A stretch of 64,000 bases of DNA from Ardenticatenaceae bacterium. GTDB lineage: Bacteria > Chloroflexota > Anaerolineae > Promineifilales > Promineifilaceae. A program made the translations under genes and the position numbers. The notes below the pieces were generated by a model, which was given only the letters and a program-made list of their open reading frames with translations, did not search any database and was not told where the DNA came from. The DNA lies in NCBI GenBank assembly GCA_011525915.1, contig WYBM01000034.1, positions 1-64,000 on the forward strand, written 5' to 3'. Below are positions 51,845-60,374 of the stretch, one piece after another. Within the stretch, counting starts at the first letter, position 1; each line of letters begins with the position of its first letter.

Positions 51845-51873
51845 TTATTTGCCCGTGTGTGCCTCTGGGGGTA

Positions 51874-51912
51874 ACCCGCCGGGTTTGCTGTGGGGGCCCG
51901 GCGGGTCTTTCT
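51874..51912 (+). terminator. Rho-independent terminator
   Basis: CCCGCCGGG pairs with CCCGGCGGG, followed by TCTTTCTCT. It ends the tRNA-His/RNA 1 transcript. Confidence 0.85.
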
Positions 51913-51964
51913 CTGGGGTGGGGAGCCTATTCACCTTACGTTAGTGTGCCGTTTATGGGCCGGA

Positions 51965-52070
51965 ATGATTGGGTTACCTTGGTGCATGTAGCTCAGCGCG
52001 TAGAGCGCACGGCCGGACACGGCCGTGAGACACAGGTTTGAATCCTGTCATGCAATGGACTGCCAATCAT
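51965..52070 (+). ncRNA. Candidate Y RNA: tRNA-like body on an extended stem (structured RNA 2)
   Basis: The core 51982-52055 is tRNA-like: D arm GCTC/GAGC, T arm ACAGG-TTTGAAT-CCTGT, acceptor-like TGCATG/CATGCA. The anticodon arm is wrong for decoding: ACGGC/GCCGT closes an 8-nt loop without U33 and holds ACGGCCG copies. Outside the acceptor, ATGATTGG (51965-51972) pairs perfectly with CCAATCAT (52063-52070) across an internal loop containing GGTTACC. A tRNA mimic on an extra helix next to a Ro60 gene is the known design of bacterial YrlA-type Y RNAs. I do not find the published Ro-binding sequence clearly, so this remains a candidate. Confidence 0.55.
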
Positions 52071-52107
52071 GATCGCTTGCCCATAATGGCCTTATGGGTG
52101 GGCCGGA

Positions 52108-52152
52108 GCCAATGGGTTACCAGACTTTGAATCTGACATAACCCCCATCGGC
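52108..52152 (+). ncRNA. Candidate structured RNA 3
   Basis: GCC-A-ATGGG-TTA (52108-52119) pairs with TAA-CC-CCCAT-C-GGC (52139-52152). The apex is CAGA-CTTTGAA-TCTG, identical in layout to a Gln anticodon arm. It shares ATGGGTTACC with candidate 2. It could be a tRNA-derived RNA or a leader hairpin of the Ro60 mRNA. Confidence 0.4.
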
Positions 52153-52234
52153 GCAACTCGCCCGCCTTCTCTTTTATCCTTTGTTCTTCAAACTTCATTT
52201 CTATGAAGGCTTCATCCTTATAAGGAGGTGCAGC

Positions 52235-53845
52235 ATGAGCAAATTGCGACAACTTTTTTCAACACGGCAAACGCCACAGAACCAATCCATTCCGGGCAGC
52301 AGCCAGGTCGCCAACTCGGCTGGTGGTTATGCCTGGGCAGTGGATGATTGGATGCAGCTAGACCGTTTTCTGGTGTTGGGTTCTGAGAGTGGCACTTACT
52401 ACATCCGGCCGCAAAAATTGACCCGTGACAATGCTGAAGCGGTGCTGCGCTGCCTGGCCGCCGACGGCCGTCGGCTGGTGGCGCGGGTGGTGGAGATTTC
52501 AGAACACGGCCGTGCGCCTAAAAACGATCCCGCCCTCTTTGTCCTGGCTATGGCGGCTGGCCTGGGTGATGAAGTTACCCGGAAAGCGGCTCTGGCTGCC
52601 TTGCCGCAGGTCGCCCGCACTGGCACGCACCTTTTCCACTTCATGGAATTTGTTGAAGGCTTCCGGGGGTGGGGGCGGGCGCTGCGCCGGGGTGTGGCCA
52701 ACTGGTACGCCGGCATGGATGCCGAACGGCTGGCTTACCAGGCGGTAAAATACCAACAGCGTGACGGCTGGAGCCACCGTGATGCCTTGCGACTGGCCCA
52801 CCCTCAAGCCCCAACAGACATGCACAACCGGCTCTTTCACTGGATGACACAGGGTTGGAACGAGGCTGAACTTGCGGAATTGCCGCCAGAGATGCCGGCG
52901 CTCAAAACTATCTGGGCGTTCGAGCAGGCAAAACGGGCGACCTCTGAGGGGGTGATCCAAAAACTAATTGAGGTGTACAACCTGCCCTGGGAGGCAATTC
53001 CGGCCCAGTGGTTGGCGTCGGCAGACGTGTGGCGCACGCTGCTGCCACGCCTGCCGCTGACAGCGCTGCTGCGGAACCTGGCACGGCTAACGGCTAACGG
53101 CGTATTGACCCCGCTGGGTCCGGAAACGCAGCTGGTTACAGAGCGGTTGGCAGATGCCAGCCAACTGAACCGCGCCCGTATCCATCCGGTGGCCGTCCTG
53201 GCGGCGCTGATGACGTATCGACAAGGTAAAGGTGCGCGTGGTTCGCTGACCTGGAACCCGGTGACAGAGATCGTAGACGCATTGGACATGGCGTTTTACC
53301 GGACGTTCCAGAATGTGACCCCAACGGGCAAACGGCTGGTGCTGGCGCTGGATGTGTCTGGCTCTATGAGCATGGGCATGGTGGCCGGTGTGCCTGGTCT
53401 GACGCCGCGTGTCGCGTCTGCGGCGATGGCCCTGGTAACGGCCGCCACCGAGCGCGATGTGACGGTAGTGGGTTTCTCACACCAGATGGTACGGTTGGGT
53501 ATCTCGCCGCGGCAGCGGCTGGATGACGCCGTCCAGGCGGTAAGTGGGCTGCCCTTTGGGGCCACAGATTGTGCGCTGCCGATGGTGTGGGCGCTGGAAA
53601 ACGGCATTGCCGCCGATGCCTTTGTGGTATACACAGACAGCGAAACGTGGTATGGCCAGATCCACCCAGTTCAGGCGCTGCAAACGTACCGCCAGCGGAC
53701 GGGCATTCCGGCAAAACTGGTGGTGGTAGGTATGGTGGCCAACGGCTTCAGCATTGCTGATCCACAGGACGCTGGTATGCTGGATGTGGTGGGCTTTGAC
53801 ACGGCCGTACCCGCTTTAATGTCTGACTTTATTGGCCGTGAGTGA
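52235..53845 (+). CDS. rsr: Ro60/Rsr ortholog (TROVE and vWA domains)
   Basis: A 536-residue RNA-binding ring protein. The TROVE HEAT-repeat domain fills residues about 20-365 (FVLGSESGTYYI, LRCLAADGRRLVARVVEIS and NDPALFVLAMAA are typical). The vWA domain begins with the MIDAS motif DVSGSMS at Asp373. Ro60 proteins bind tRNA-like Y RNAs and misfolded RNA, and in some bacteria guide exonucleases or join RNA repair operons. ATG 52235 has AAGGAGG just upstream. The gene follows a tRNA array and three structured RNA candidates and precedes HNH and RtcB genes, a context strongly pointing to RNA quality control or repair. Confidence 0.95.
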   Translation: MSKLRQLFSTRQTPQNQSIPGSSQVANSAGGYAWAVDDWMQLDRFLVLGSESGTYYIRPQKLTRDNAEAVLRCLAADGRRLVARVVEISEHGRAPKNDPALFVLAMAAGLGDEVTRKAALAALPQVARTGTHLFHFMEFVEGFRGWGRALRRGVANWYAGMDAERLAYQAVKYQQRDGWSHRDALRLAHPQAPTDMHNRLFHWMTQGWNEAELAELPPEMPALKTIWAFEQAKRATSEGVIQKLIEVYNLPWEAIPAQWLASADVWRTLLPRLPLTALLRNLARLTANGVLTPLGPETQLVTERLADASQLNRARIHPVAVLAALMTYRQGKGARGSLTWNPVTEIVDALDMAFYRTFQNVTPTGKRLVLALDVSGSMSMGMVAGVPGLTPRVASAAMALVTAATERDVTVVGFSHQMVRLGISPRQRLDDAVQAVSGLPFGATDCALPMVWALENGIAADAFVVYTDSETWYGQIHPVQALQTYRQRTGIPAKLVVVGMVANGFSIADPQDAGMLDVVGFDTAVPALMSDFIGRE

Positions 53846-53846
53846 T

Positions 53847-53887
53847 AATCGGTAATCGGTAATTAGTGGTGTAACCGATTACCGATT
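53847..53887. terminator. Hairpin of GGTAATC repeats after rsr
   Basis: A 14-bp perfect stem AATCGGTAATCGGT (53847-53860) / 53874-53887 between rsr and the HNH gene. The same CGGTAATC unit occurs at 38172-38195 and near 50643. Confidence 0.7.
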
Positions 53888-53900
53888 ACCGGAGAGAGAC

Positions 53901-54422
53901 ATGGCAGCCATCTTGCTCTTGAACGCAACGTATGAACCCCTGGCCGTGATTCCCAGGAAACGGGCGCTGTCATTGCTGCTGCGAGAGGTGGTAGATGGGG
54001 TCACGGAAGAGATGGTAGCGTTGGCCAGTATTGGTGAGACGCGCCCCATTCCCACCGTGCTGCGGCTGCGGCGCTATGTGAACGCCCCACGTCGGGGGGC
54101 ACGTTGGAGCCGCCAGGGGGTACTCAAACGAGACAATTACACCTGTGTTTACTGTGGTGGGCGTGCCGGAGATAGGCGTCACGGCCGTGTCTTGCGCCTC
54201 AACGACCTGACCATTGATCACGTCTTGCCTAAAAGCCGTGGTGGCCGGAACACATGGACGAATACGGCGTGTGCCTGTGCCGCGTGCAACGGCCGTAAAA
54301 ATGACCGCACACCGCATGAAGCTGGCATGGTCCTGCGTTGGGAACCCAAAACCCCCCGGGTAGAGTACCTGGTAGCCTCCGGCAACGTGCCTGAAGCGTG
54401 GAAGTTTTATCTGGAAATTTAG
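53901..54422 (+). CDS. HNH endonuclease family protein
   Basis: A 173-residue HNH protein. The N-terminal half resembles the MarR-unlike leader found in many HNH proteins (LLLNATYEPLAVIPRKRAL). The nuclease motif spans CVYCGG, LTIDHVLPKSRGGRNTWTN and CAACNGRKNDRTP, with two Cys pairs for zinc and the catalytic His in IDHV. It could cut DNA or RNA. Position between rsr and rtcB makes a role in RNA processing worth considering, but this HNH family is widespread and context alone does not prove it. A strong hairpin follows. Confidence 0.88.
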   Translation: MAAILLLNATYEPLAVIPRKRALSLLLREVVDGVTEEMVALASIGETRPIPTVLRLRRYVNAPRRGARWSRQGVLKRDNYTCVYCGGRAGDRRHGRVLRLNDLTIDHVLPKSRGGRNTWTNTACACAACNGRKNDRTPHEAGMVLRWEPKTPRVEYLVASGNVPEAWKFYLEI

Positions 54423-54426
54423 AATG

Positions 54427-54461
54427 AAGGGGTGACATCCTTTCACAGGATGTCACCCCTT
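54427..54461. terminator. Strong 15-bp hairpin
   Basis: AAGGGGTGACATCCT (54427-54441) / 54447-54461 with a 5-nt loop, after the HNH gene. Confidence 0.8.
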
Positions 54462-54563
54462 CCCACCGATGACGTTTGTTTTTTGCTGACATGCCATTCT
54501 TCACTATCCCCAATAAGAAGCACCACCTATTATCGGTGTATGCTAGGTAAAAGGATGTGAATG

Positions 54564-54791
54564 ATGGCTACGATAAAATGGGTGAATTTAGGCACAACGT
54601 ATTGTGACTTTGCCAGCAAAGAGGTGGAACTGATGGAACAGCGCATCTACCCCACCGGTTTACAAGATGGCAGTGGTAACGCCTACCGCGTGCTCATGCG
54701 TAAATGCTCGGCCGGTTACCAATGCGGCCACATGGAAAATCCGTGCGCCTGGGCTGAGGTGGGGCACGACGGCCGCCGTTACGTTTTGTAG
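54564..54791 (+). CDS. Small Cys-containing hypothetical protein
   Basis: A 75-residue protein with four Cys: one in TTYCDF, then KCSAGYQCGHMENPC. The spaced cysteines and histidine suggest a small metal-binding or redox protein, but I know no family for it. It lies between the HNH and rtcB genes, 79 bp before rtcB, and may be co-transcribed with it. ATG 54564 is the second of two adjacent ATGs. Confidence 0.5.
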   Translation: MATIKWVNLGTTYCDFASKEVELMEQRIYPTGLQDGSGNAYRVLMRKCSAGYQCGHMENPCAWAEVGHDGRRYVL

Positions 54792-54869
54792 TGCCAGGCA
54801 CTGCTCGTTTAGAAACCTGACTTGCCTGTGCCTGAAAAATCCCCATAATCAAAGCTGGAGGAAAACAAG

Positions 54870-56273
54870 ATGAACGCACGCAAGTTAGCCCGGTTAGGAG
54901 TGCCGCCGGGGGAGCCTATGAAACTGGCGGGTATGGCTGTGGGCCAGGCGCGGCAGATGGGTATCCCTAAACGCGACATCCCAGATTTGATCACGGCCGT
55001 GGTCGAAAACCCGGCCGACTATACCAATGATGATCTGCTGAGCGATCTGGCCAACGCCATTCTGGCACAGCATACGGCCGTGCCCACCTTTACGCCGCGC
55101 TCCAAACCAGCCCCTTATCACATTTGGGGTGATGATCTGGACAAAGGTTCCATCGAGCAAATTGAAAATGCGGTGCAGCTGCCCGTTTCCGTTCGTGGTG
55201 CGCTCATGCCTGATGCCCACATTGGCTATGGCCTGCCGATTGGCGGTGTGCTGGCCACGCACAATGCCGTTATCCCCTACGCCGTGGGCGTAGACATTGC
55301 CTGCCGCATGAAGTTGACGGTGCTAGATATGCACCCCAACGTCATTCGTGGCGAGCAAAAGCGGTTGGCCAACGCCATTGAGGCTGAAACCCGCTTTGGC
55401 ATCGGTGCCAACTTCCCACGCCAACGGCGTCGTGATCATCCGGTGATGACTGAAGATTGGTCAGTCAGCCCGGTCACCATGCGTTATCGGGACAAGGCCT
55501 GGGAACAGTTGGGCACCAGCGGCAGCGGCAACCACTTTGTAGAGTTTGGTGTTCTGGAAGTGTTGGATGATGAAGTAGGCCTGGCAAAAGGGCAGTACCT
55601 GGCGCTGCTCAGTCACAGCGGCAGCCGGGGTACAGGCGCCTCGGTATGTGATTATTACAGTAAACTGGCCATGGATCTGCATCCAGAGCTGCCCAAGCAG
55701 CTGCGCCACCTGGCCTGGTTGGATTTAAGCAGTGACCCTGGCCGCGAATATTGGGCGGCCATGCAGCTCATGGGCCATTACGCTGCCGCCAACCACGCCC
55801 TTATTCACAAACATATTGCCAAAAACCTGGGGGCCAAGGTGCTGCTGGATGTGGAAAACCATCACAACTTTGCCTGGAAAGAAGAACACGATGGCCAAAC
55901 CGTAATTGTTCATCGTAAAGGAGCCACACCGGCCGGCAAAGGGGTGTTGGGTATTATCCCCGGTTCGATGGGTGCGCCCGGTTTTGTGGTACGGGGCAAA
56001 GGTAATGAGGCGGCGCTGCAATCGGCCGCACATGGTGCTGGCCGGCGCATGAGCCGCAAACAGGCCATGAAGTCATTCACCTGGCACGAGGTCAAAAAGT
56101 ACCTGCGTGAGCGTGATGTTACCTTGATGACAGCCGGTCTTGACGAGGTGCCGATGGCGTACAAAGATATCCACGAAGTGATGGCCGCGCAGCAAGACCT
56201 GGTGGAAGTCATGGCTCGTTTTGACCCCAGGTTGGTAAAAATGGCCCCTCATGGTGAACGGCCGGAAGATTAG
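54870..56273 (+). CDS. rtcB: RNA-splicing ligase RtcB
   Basis: A 467-residue RtcB-family ligase. It joins RNA 2',3'-cyclic phosphate or 3'-phosphate ends to 5'-OH ends using GTP and Mn2+. Metal and GMP-site motifs are visible: PDAHIGYGLPIGGV, VGVDIACRMK (Cys ligand), GSGNHFVEF, HSGSRGTG, ENHHNFAW, IIPGSMG and HGAGRRMSR (guanylylated His). Length is normal. RtcB heals broken tRNAs and splices tRNA introns in archaea and animals, which makes the interrupted tRNA at 50099 and the Ro60 gene upstream relevant. GGAGG lies before ATG 54870. Confidence 0.96.
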   Translation: MNARKLARLGVPPGEPMKLAGMAVGQARQMGIPKRDIPDLITAVVENPADYTNDDLLSDLANAILAQHTAVPTFTPRSKPAPYHIWGDDLDKGSIEQIENAVQLPVSVRGALMPDAHIGYGLPIGGVLATHNAVIPYAVGVDIACRMKLTVLDMHPNVIRGEQKRLANAIEAETRFGIGANFPRQRRRDHPVMTEDWSVSPVTMRYRDKAWEQLGTSGSGNHFVEFGVLEVLDDEVGLAKGQYLALLSHSGSRGTGASVCDYYSKLAMDLHPELPKQLRHLAWLDLSSDPGREYWAAMQLMGHYAAANHALIHKHIAKNLGAKVLLDVENHHNFAWKEEHDGQTVIVHRKGATPAGKGVLGIIPGSMGAPGFVVRGKGNEAALQSAAHGAGRRMSRKQAMKSFTWHEVKKYLRERDVTLMTAGLDEVPMAYKDIHEVMAAQQDLVEVMARFDPRLVKMAPHGERPED

Positions 56274-56298
56274 CCATGGGAATCAGGTGGGGGATAAC

Positions 56299-56331
56299 AG
56301 AAGCCACGTACTTGGGCAGTACGTGGCTTCT
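56299..56331. terminator. Bidirectional terminator between rtcB and sigZ-like gene
   Basis: A 14-bp perfect stem (56299-56312 with 56318-56331), 5-nt loop, between convergent genes. Confidence 0.85.
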
Positions 56332-56354
56332 GTCTGCATCATACGGCAGAATAG

Positions 56355-56909
56355 TTAACAGTCATGGCACCCCTTCTTTGGCTCAAAGTCTAGAACGCGC
56401 CCCTGCCGGCTTAGCTCTATTTGGCAGCAGTCCAACAATAGTGCTTTAAGCATTTTGCGCCCACGCTGAATCCGTGATTTGGCCCCTGATAATGACACTT
56501 TTTGTTTTTGAGCGACCTCGCTTTGGGTTAATCCCTCAATTTCAGACAGCATAAGGGCTTGTTGGTAAGGCGGCGATAACTGTTTAATCATGGGTATCAT
56601 ACAGCGGGCCAGGCCGCTCTTAATCTCATCCTCTACCGTTTCGTCAAGAACGTTGACTGCATTAAGTTCACGCTGACCGCTTTGGCGGTAATGATCCACA
56701 ATAGCATTTCTGGTTATCTGGTACATCCATGATCGTACTTTCCCCTTATCGTTGACCGTATGTAGATGGCGGAATGCTTTTAATAGAACATCCTGAAGAA
56801 TATCTTCAGCGGCTATGGGATCATTGATCCGATTGATAATAAAGCGATGCAGTACGACACGGTATTCTTGCCAAAATTGGGTGTTATCATGATTCTCAAG
56901 TTTTTCCAT
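56355..56909 (-). CDS. ECF sigma factor, SigZ-like
   Basis: A 184-residue extracytoplasmic-function sigma factor. Region 2 contains DPIAAEDILQDVLLKAFRHL and region 4 contains LSPPYQQALMLSEIEGLTQ followed by a DNA-binding helix. The C-terminus has a Cys-rich tail (DCCQIE...GCHDC) like that of SigZ-type proteins, where such cysteines could sense redox state or metal. No anti-sigma factor gene is recognised beside it, which is also true of other SigZ genes. Targets are unknown. Confidence 0.87.
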   Translation of the reverse strand: MEKLENHDNTQFWQEYRVVLHRFIINRINDPIAAEDILQDVLLKAFRHLHTVNDKGKVRSWMYQITRNAIVDHYRQSGQRELNAVNVLDETVEDEIKSGLARCMIPMIKQLSPPYQQALMLSEIEGLTQSEVAQKQKVSLSGAKSRIQRGRKMLKALLLDCCQIELSRQGRVLDFEPKKGCHDC

Positions 56910-56990
56910 AGTAATTGGGTTTGATTTTTATCAAGCATCTTCATTAAAGGAGACGGACAATTTTGCAAAAGGACGCAAAATTCAGTCATT

Positions 56991-57698
56991 CTAGCTGCCA
57001 GCAAATAGCTGATCCAGAATATGCCGCTCGCGTTGTTCAACCGTGGTCAGAAAGTGATCCCCGCCCTTCATCTCCTTAAAAGCAGCAAACCCTCGTTCCA
57101 TGAACTCTTGCAGTTCAGACCAACCAGAGCGGTTTGCCGGGCGCCGGGCGGCGCGTAATACCAGGCTGATCATAGGGATACGCGTCAGGTTGTCTACGCC
57201 GCGGCCAACCTCTAACACGGCATTTATCTGCTGAACACGTTCGTCGTAATTATCACAGCGGCGGTAGGCAGCGGCGTATTGTTCACCGGTGAGTGAATCT
57301 GTCATGTTGAACTGGTTGACCAATACGTCTAACAATGTGTGATCAAGTTTTTGGGTGATGTGGTTGAGTTGAATCGTCTTTCCCATAGTGATTAATAGAC
57401 GATCTGGCAGATATTTACGCATGGTATTGTAGACACTTTCGGCGTCAGCGTCGCGCTGGCTGAAATCTTTAGCGGCGTAAATGTCGGTAAGAAAAAAGCG
57501 GCAGGCACGGCCGTAGCGCGGACTGTGTAAAAAATCGCCATATGTTTCCTGCAGCCGGGTGACCTGCCAGCTGCGTAACAAGGCCATCTGGGGTGATAAG
57601 CCGGCTGTTTCTATGGTCTGTCGTTGGTCAGCAATGTGCCCTCTGAGTACCTGTTTGAACAAACCAATGCCTTCATGAGATTCATCTGCGCTGCTCAT
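56991..57698 (-). CDS. Conserved hypothetical protein (FFLTDIY motif)
   Basis: A 235-residue mostly helical soluble protein. The central CRFFLTDIYAAKDFSQRDAD motif is shared by a family of uncharacterised bacterial proteins I have seen but cannot name. No membrane segment or catalytic motif is evident. The start may be ATG 57698 or the upstream ATG 57716. It lies 80 bp upstream of the sigma factor gene in the same orientation and may be co-transcribed with it. Confidence 0.65.
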   Translation of the reverse strand: MSSADESHEGIGLFKQVLRGHIADQRQTIETAGLSPQMALLRSWQVTRLQETYGDFLHSPRYGRACRFFLTDIYAAKDFSQRDADAESVYNTMRKYLPDRLLITMGKTIQLNHITQKLDHTLLDVLVNQFNMTDSLTGEQYAAAYRRCDNYDERVQQINAVLEVGRGVDNLTRIPMISLVLRAARRPANRSGWSELQEFMERGFAAFKEMKGGDHFLTTVEQRERHILDQLFAGS

Positions 57699-57777
57699 AT
57701 CATGATTATACTGCATTGGTGGGAATATGTGATAGGCTCTAACCGGGTGCCCGGGTGCCCCTCCGTTAGATCAATTT

Positions 57778-59919
57778 TTAATAGAAACCGGTGCTTTTTG
57801 CTTCAACCATTTCTAACAGAAGCCCGGGCGGCGTGAAGCGGTTGCCATATCTGGCAGCCAGCTCGCGGCTGCGGTCAACAAATTGGGCCAGGCCATAATC
57901 ATTGATGTACTGCAGGGTGCCACCTTTGAAGGGGGCAAATCCCCAGCCAAAGATACTGCCAATGTTGGCGTCGGCCACGGAACGCAGCACCCCTTCTTCG
58001 TAACAGCGAACCGTTTCTAATACCTGCACAAACAACAAACGCTCGATCATTTCTGCCAGGGACAAACGGCCGTTAGGCGGAAATAGTTGTGGTAGCCCCG
58101 GCCACAGATACTTCTGGCCGTCGGTTGGGTACTCATAAAAACCGGCGCCGTGTGCCTTACCAAACCGCGACTGAGCCAGCATGGTATCCAGTACTTTGAA
58201 AGCAGGGTGGTCAGGCAGTGGTTGGCCGGCGGTGGCCAGGTCGGCCATTGTCTGCTGGCGCACATGCTGCATCAGGCTCAGGCTGACCTCATCAGAGACG
58301 GCCAGCGGGCCAACGGGCATCCCCGCTTGCAGCCCGGCTGCCTCAATAGCCCGTGGGTGTTGGCCGGCGGCCAATAGCGCCATGCCTTCGTTGACATAGG
58401 TACCAAAAACGCGGGAGGTATAAAAACCACGGCTGTCATTGACCACGATGGGCGTTTTGCGAATTTTCAGCACATAGTCAAACGCTCTGGCCAATGTCTC
58501 ATCGCTGGTCTTTTCACCAACGATGATTTCCACCAGCTTCATACGCTCTACCGGGGAGAAGAAGTGCAGGCCAATAAACTGTTCCGGACGGGCTGACCTT
58601 TCAGCCAGCCCGGTAATAGGCAGCGTAGAGGTGTTGGAAGCAAAAACGGCCGTGCCAGCCATCTGGGCTTCGGCTTCGGCCGTGACCCTGGCCTTCAGGT
58701 CCCGATCTTCAAACACGGCCTCAATGACCAGATCACAGCCCTGTAAATCGGCAGCGCTGCCTGTGGTCAGAATACGGTCTAAAAGTGCCTGTTTCTGGTC
58801 GGCCGTCATCTGCCCTCTTGACACACGTTTTTGGGCCAGTACCGCGATCTTTTGCTTGCCTTCTTCCGCTTTCTCCTGGCTTACGTCTTTTAATACCACG
58901 TCCAGGCCCGCCCAGGCAGTGACGTAGGCAATGCCATGCCCCATCATGCCGGCACCCAGAACGCCCACTTTCCTGGTTTCCGTAGGAGGCAGGGCCGGAC
59001 GCCTGGCCCCCTTGTTGATCTCGTTTAATTGAAACCAAAAGGCGGTGATCATGTTGCGCGCCACTTTGGACGTGGCCACGGCAGCAAAAGCACGGGACTC
59101 TAACCGGCTGGCGGTGTCAAAGTCAAGGGTAGAGCCCAACACGGCCGTGCGCATGATCGCCTCTGGTGCCGGATAGTTGCCATACGTCTGTTTACGCAGC
59201 ATGGCCGGGGCAATGGCCAACATCTGCACCACTTTAGGGCTTTGAGCATTACCGCCAGGCATTTTGTAGCCCGGCTGATCCCACGGCTGCTGGGGTTTGG
59301 GGTGGGCGGCGATCCAGGCGCGGGCTTTGGCCAGCAACGCTTCCCTATCTGCTGCCAGGTCATCTATCAAGCCAGCTGCTTTGGCTTCCTGCGGCTTTAC
59401 CTGCTTGCCTTCCATCAGGAATGGGAAAGCATTTTGCAGCCCGATCAGGCGTGTCAGGCGCACCACCCCGCCGCCGCCCGGCAGCAGCCCCAACGTTACC
59501 TCTGGAAAGCCAATCTTGATACCCGGATCATCCAGGGCAATACGATGGTGACAGGCCAGCGCCAGTTCAAAGCCGCCACCCAACGCTGTACCGTTGAGTG
59601 CTGCCACAACTGGCTTTCCCAGCGTTTCCAACTGGCGAAAGCCCGCTTTCAGGGCCTCGCTTCCCTGGAAGACCTGCGCGGCGTCGTTAAATAAGTCTAC
59701 ATCTTCCAGATCAGCCCCGGCCATAAACGTCTTCTTAGCCGAGGTTATGATGACCCCGGCCAGGTCAGTTTCCGTTTGCAGCCGGGCCAGCGCGGCGGCC
59801 AACGCTGCCCCAAACGCCTGGTTGATCACATTAGCATGGCGTCCCGGCATATCCAGGGTCAATGTGACAATCTGTTGTTCATCTTTTTCGTACCGAATAG
59901 CCTCGGTTTCCGGCATCAT
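57778..59919 (-). CDS. FadJ/FadB-like enoyl-CoA hydratase/3-hydroxyacyl-CoA dehydrogenase
   Basis: A 713-residue bifunctional beta-oxidation enzyme. The crotonase domain (about 1-200) has AGADLEDV, GLGGGFELALACHHRI-like NGTALGGGFEL and GLLPGGGGVVRL. The NAD-binding dehydrogenase domain starts near residue 320 (VGVLGAGMMGHGIAYV), followed by two 3HCDH C-terminal domains (FFSPVERMKLVEII...SRGFYTSR). It hydrates trans-2-enoyl-CoA and oxidises the hydroxyacyl-CoA. Its ATG overlaps the upstream nucleotidyltransferase stop by 1 nt (TAATG). The matching thiolase lies 1.8 kb upstream. Confidence 0.94.
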   Translation of the reverse strand: MMPETEAIRYEKDEQQIVTLTLDMPGRHANVINQAFGAALAAALARLQTETDLAGVIITSAKKTFMAGADLEDVDLFNDAAQVFQGSEALKAGFRQLETLGKPVVAALNGTALGGGFELALACHHRIALDDPGIKIGFPEVTLGLLPGGGGVVRLTRLIGLQNAFPFLMEGKQVKPQEAKAAGLIDDLAADREALLAKARAWIAAHPKPQQPWDQPGYKMPGGNAQSPKVVQMLAIAPAMLRKQTYGNYPAPEAIMRTAVLGSTLDFDTASRLESRAFAAVATSKVARNMITAFWFQLNEINKGARRPALPPTETRKVGVLGAGMMGHGIAYVTAWAGLDVVLKDVSQEKAEEGKQKIAVLAQKRVSRGQMTADQKQALLDRILTTGSAADLQGCDLVIEAVFEDRDLKARVTAEAEAQMAGTAVFASNTSTLPITGLAERSARPEQFIGLHFFSPVERMKLVEIIVGEKTSDETLARAFDYVLKIRKTPIVVNDSRGFYTSRVFGTYVNEGMALLAAGQHPRAIEAAGLQAGMPVGPLAVSDEVSLSLMQHVRQQTMADLATAGQPLPDHPAFKVLDTMLAQSRFGKAHGAGFYEYPTDGQKYLWPGLPQLFPPNGRLSLAEMIERLLFVQVLETVRCYEEGVLRSVADANIGSIFGWGFAPFKGGTLQYINDYGLAQFVDRSRELAARYGNRFTPPGLLLEMVEAKSTGFY

Positions 59920-60374
59920 TAACTTTCCTCATCATTGAGATTTAATTTTAATAACTTGACATCTTCCAAATCTCTATCTCTTCCGGCTGCAAGTTTTGAA
60001 GCAATTAAGTCTTCGCGTGAGATAACATAGAATTCCTGACCTTGATAATCCATAGTCGCTCGTTGTTCCCAGGCTGCATCGAAATGGATGCCTGGCGTCT
60101 CGGTCTGCACATCAATACGAACCCGATCTCTGAAAATGGTAATCTCGTGAGCAAGTAGCTCATCCGCTGTCGTCAGAGCCGCTGTTCCCAAGCGAACATC
60201 CAGTAACGCATCCAATAGACGCTGGGCATTTTCTGGCGTTGCCTGAATAAGAATGTCAAGGTCAAAGGTTGCTCGTGGTACCCCATGCAACACAGCAGCA
60301 ATGCCGCCAATGACCACGTATTTCACATCATGTTTTTGAAAGGACGCGAACACGTCCCGCAATTGGTTTAGCAT
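59919..60374 (-). CDS. Nucleotidyltransferase-fold protein (AbiEii/MNT-like)
   Basis: A 151-residue protein with the minimal nucleotidyltransferase pattern: VIGGIAAVLHG (G-G motif after the first strand), then FDLDILI (D-x-D) and a third acidic strand RVRIDVQ. This type is common in toxin-antitoxin and abortive-infection pairs. The preceding 66-residue gene overlaps it by 47 nt in another frame, like a two-gene TA module. Activity and role are not proven. It is part of the insert between the thiolase and FadJ-like genes. Confidence 0.75.
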   Translation of the reverse strand: MLNQLRDVFASFQKHDVKYVVIGGIAAVLHGVPRATFDLDILIQATPENAQRLLDALLDVRLGTAALTTADELLAHEITIFRDRVRIDVQTETPGIHFDAAWEQRATMDYQGQEFYVISREDLIASKLAAGRDRDLEDVKLLKLNLNDEES

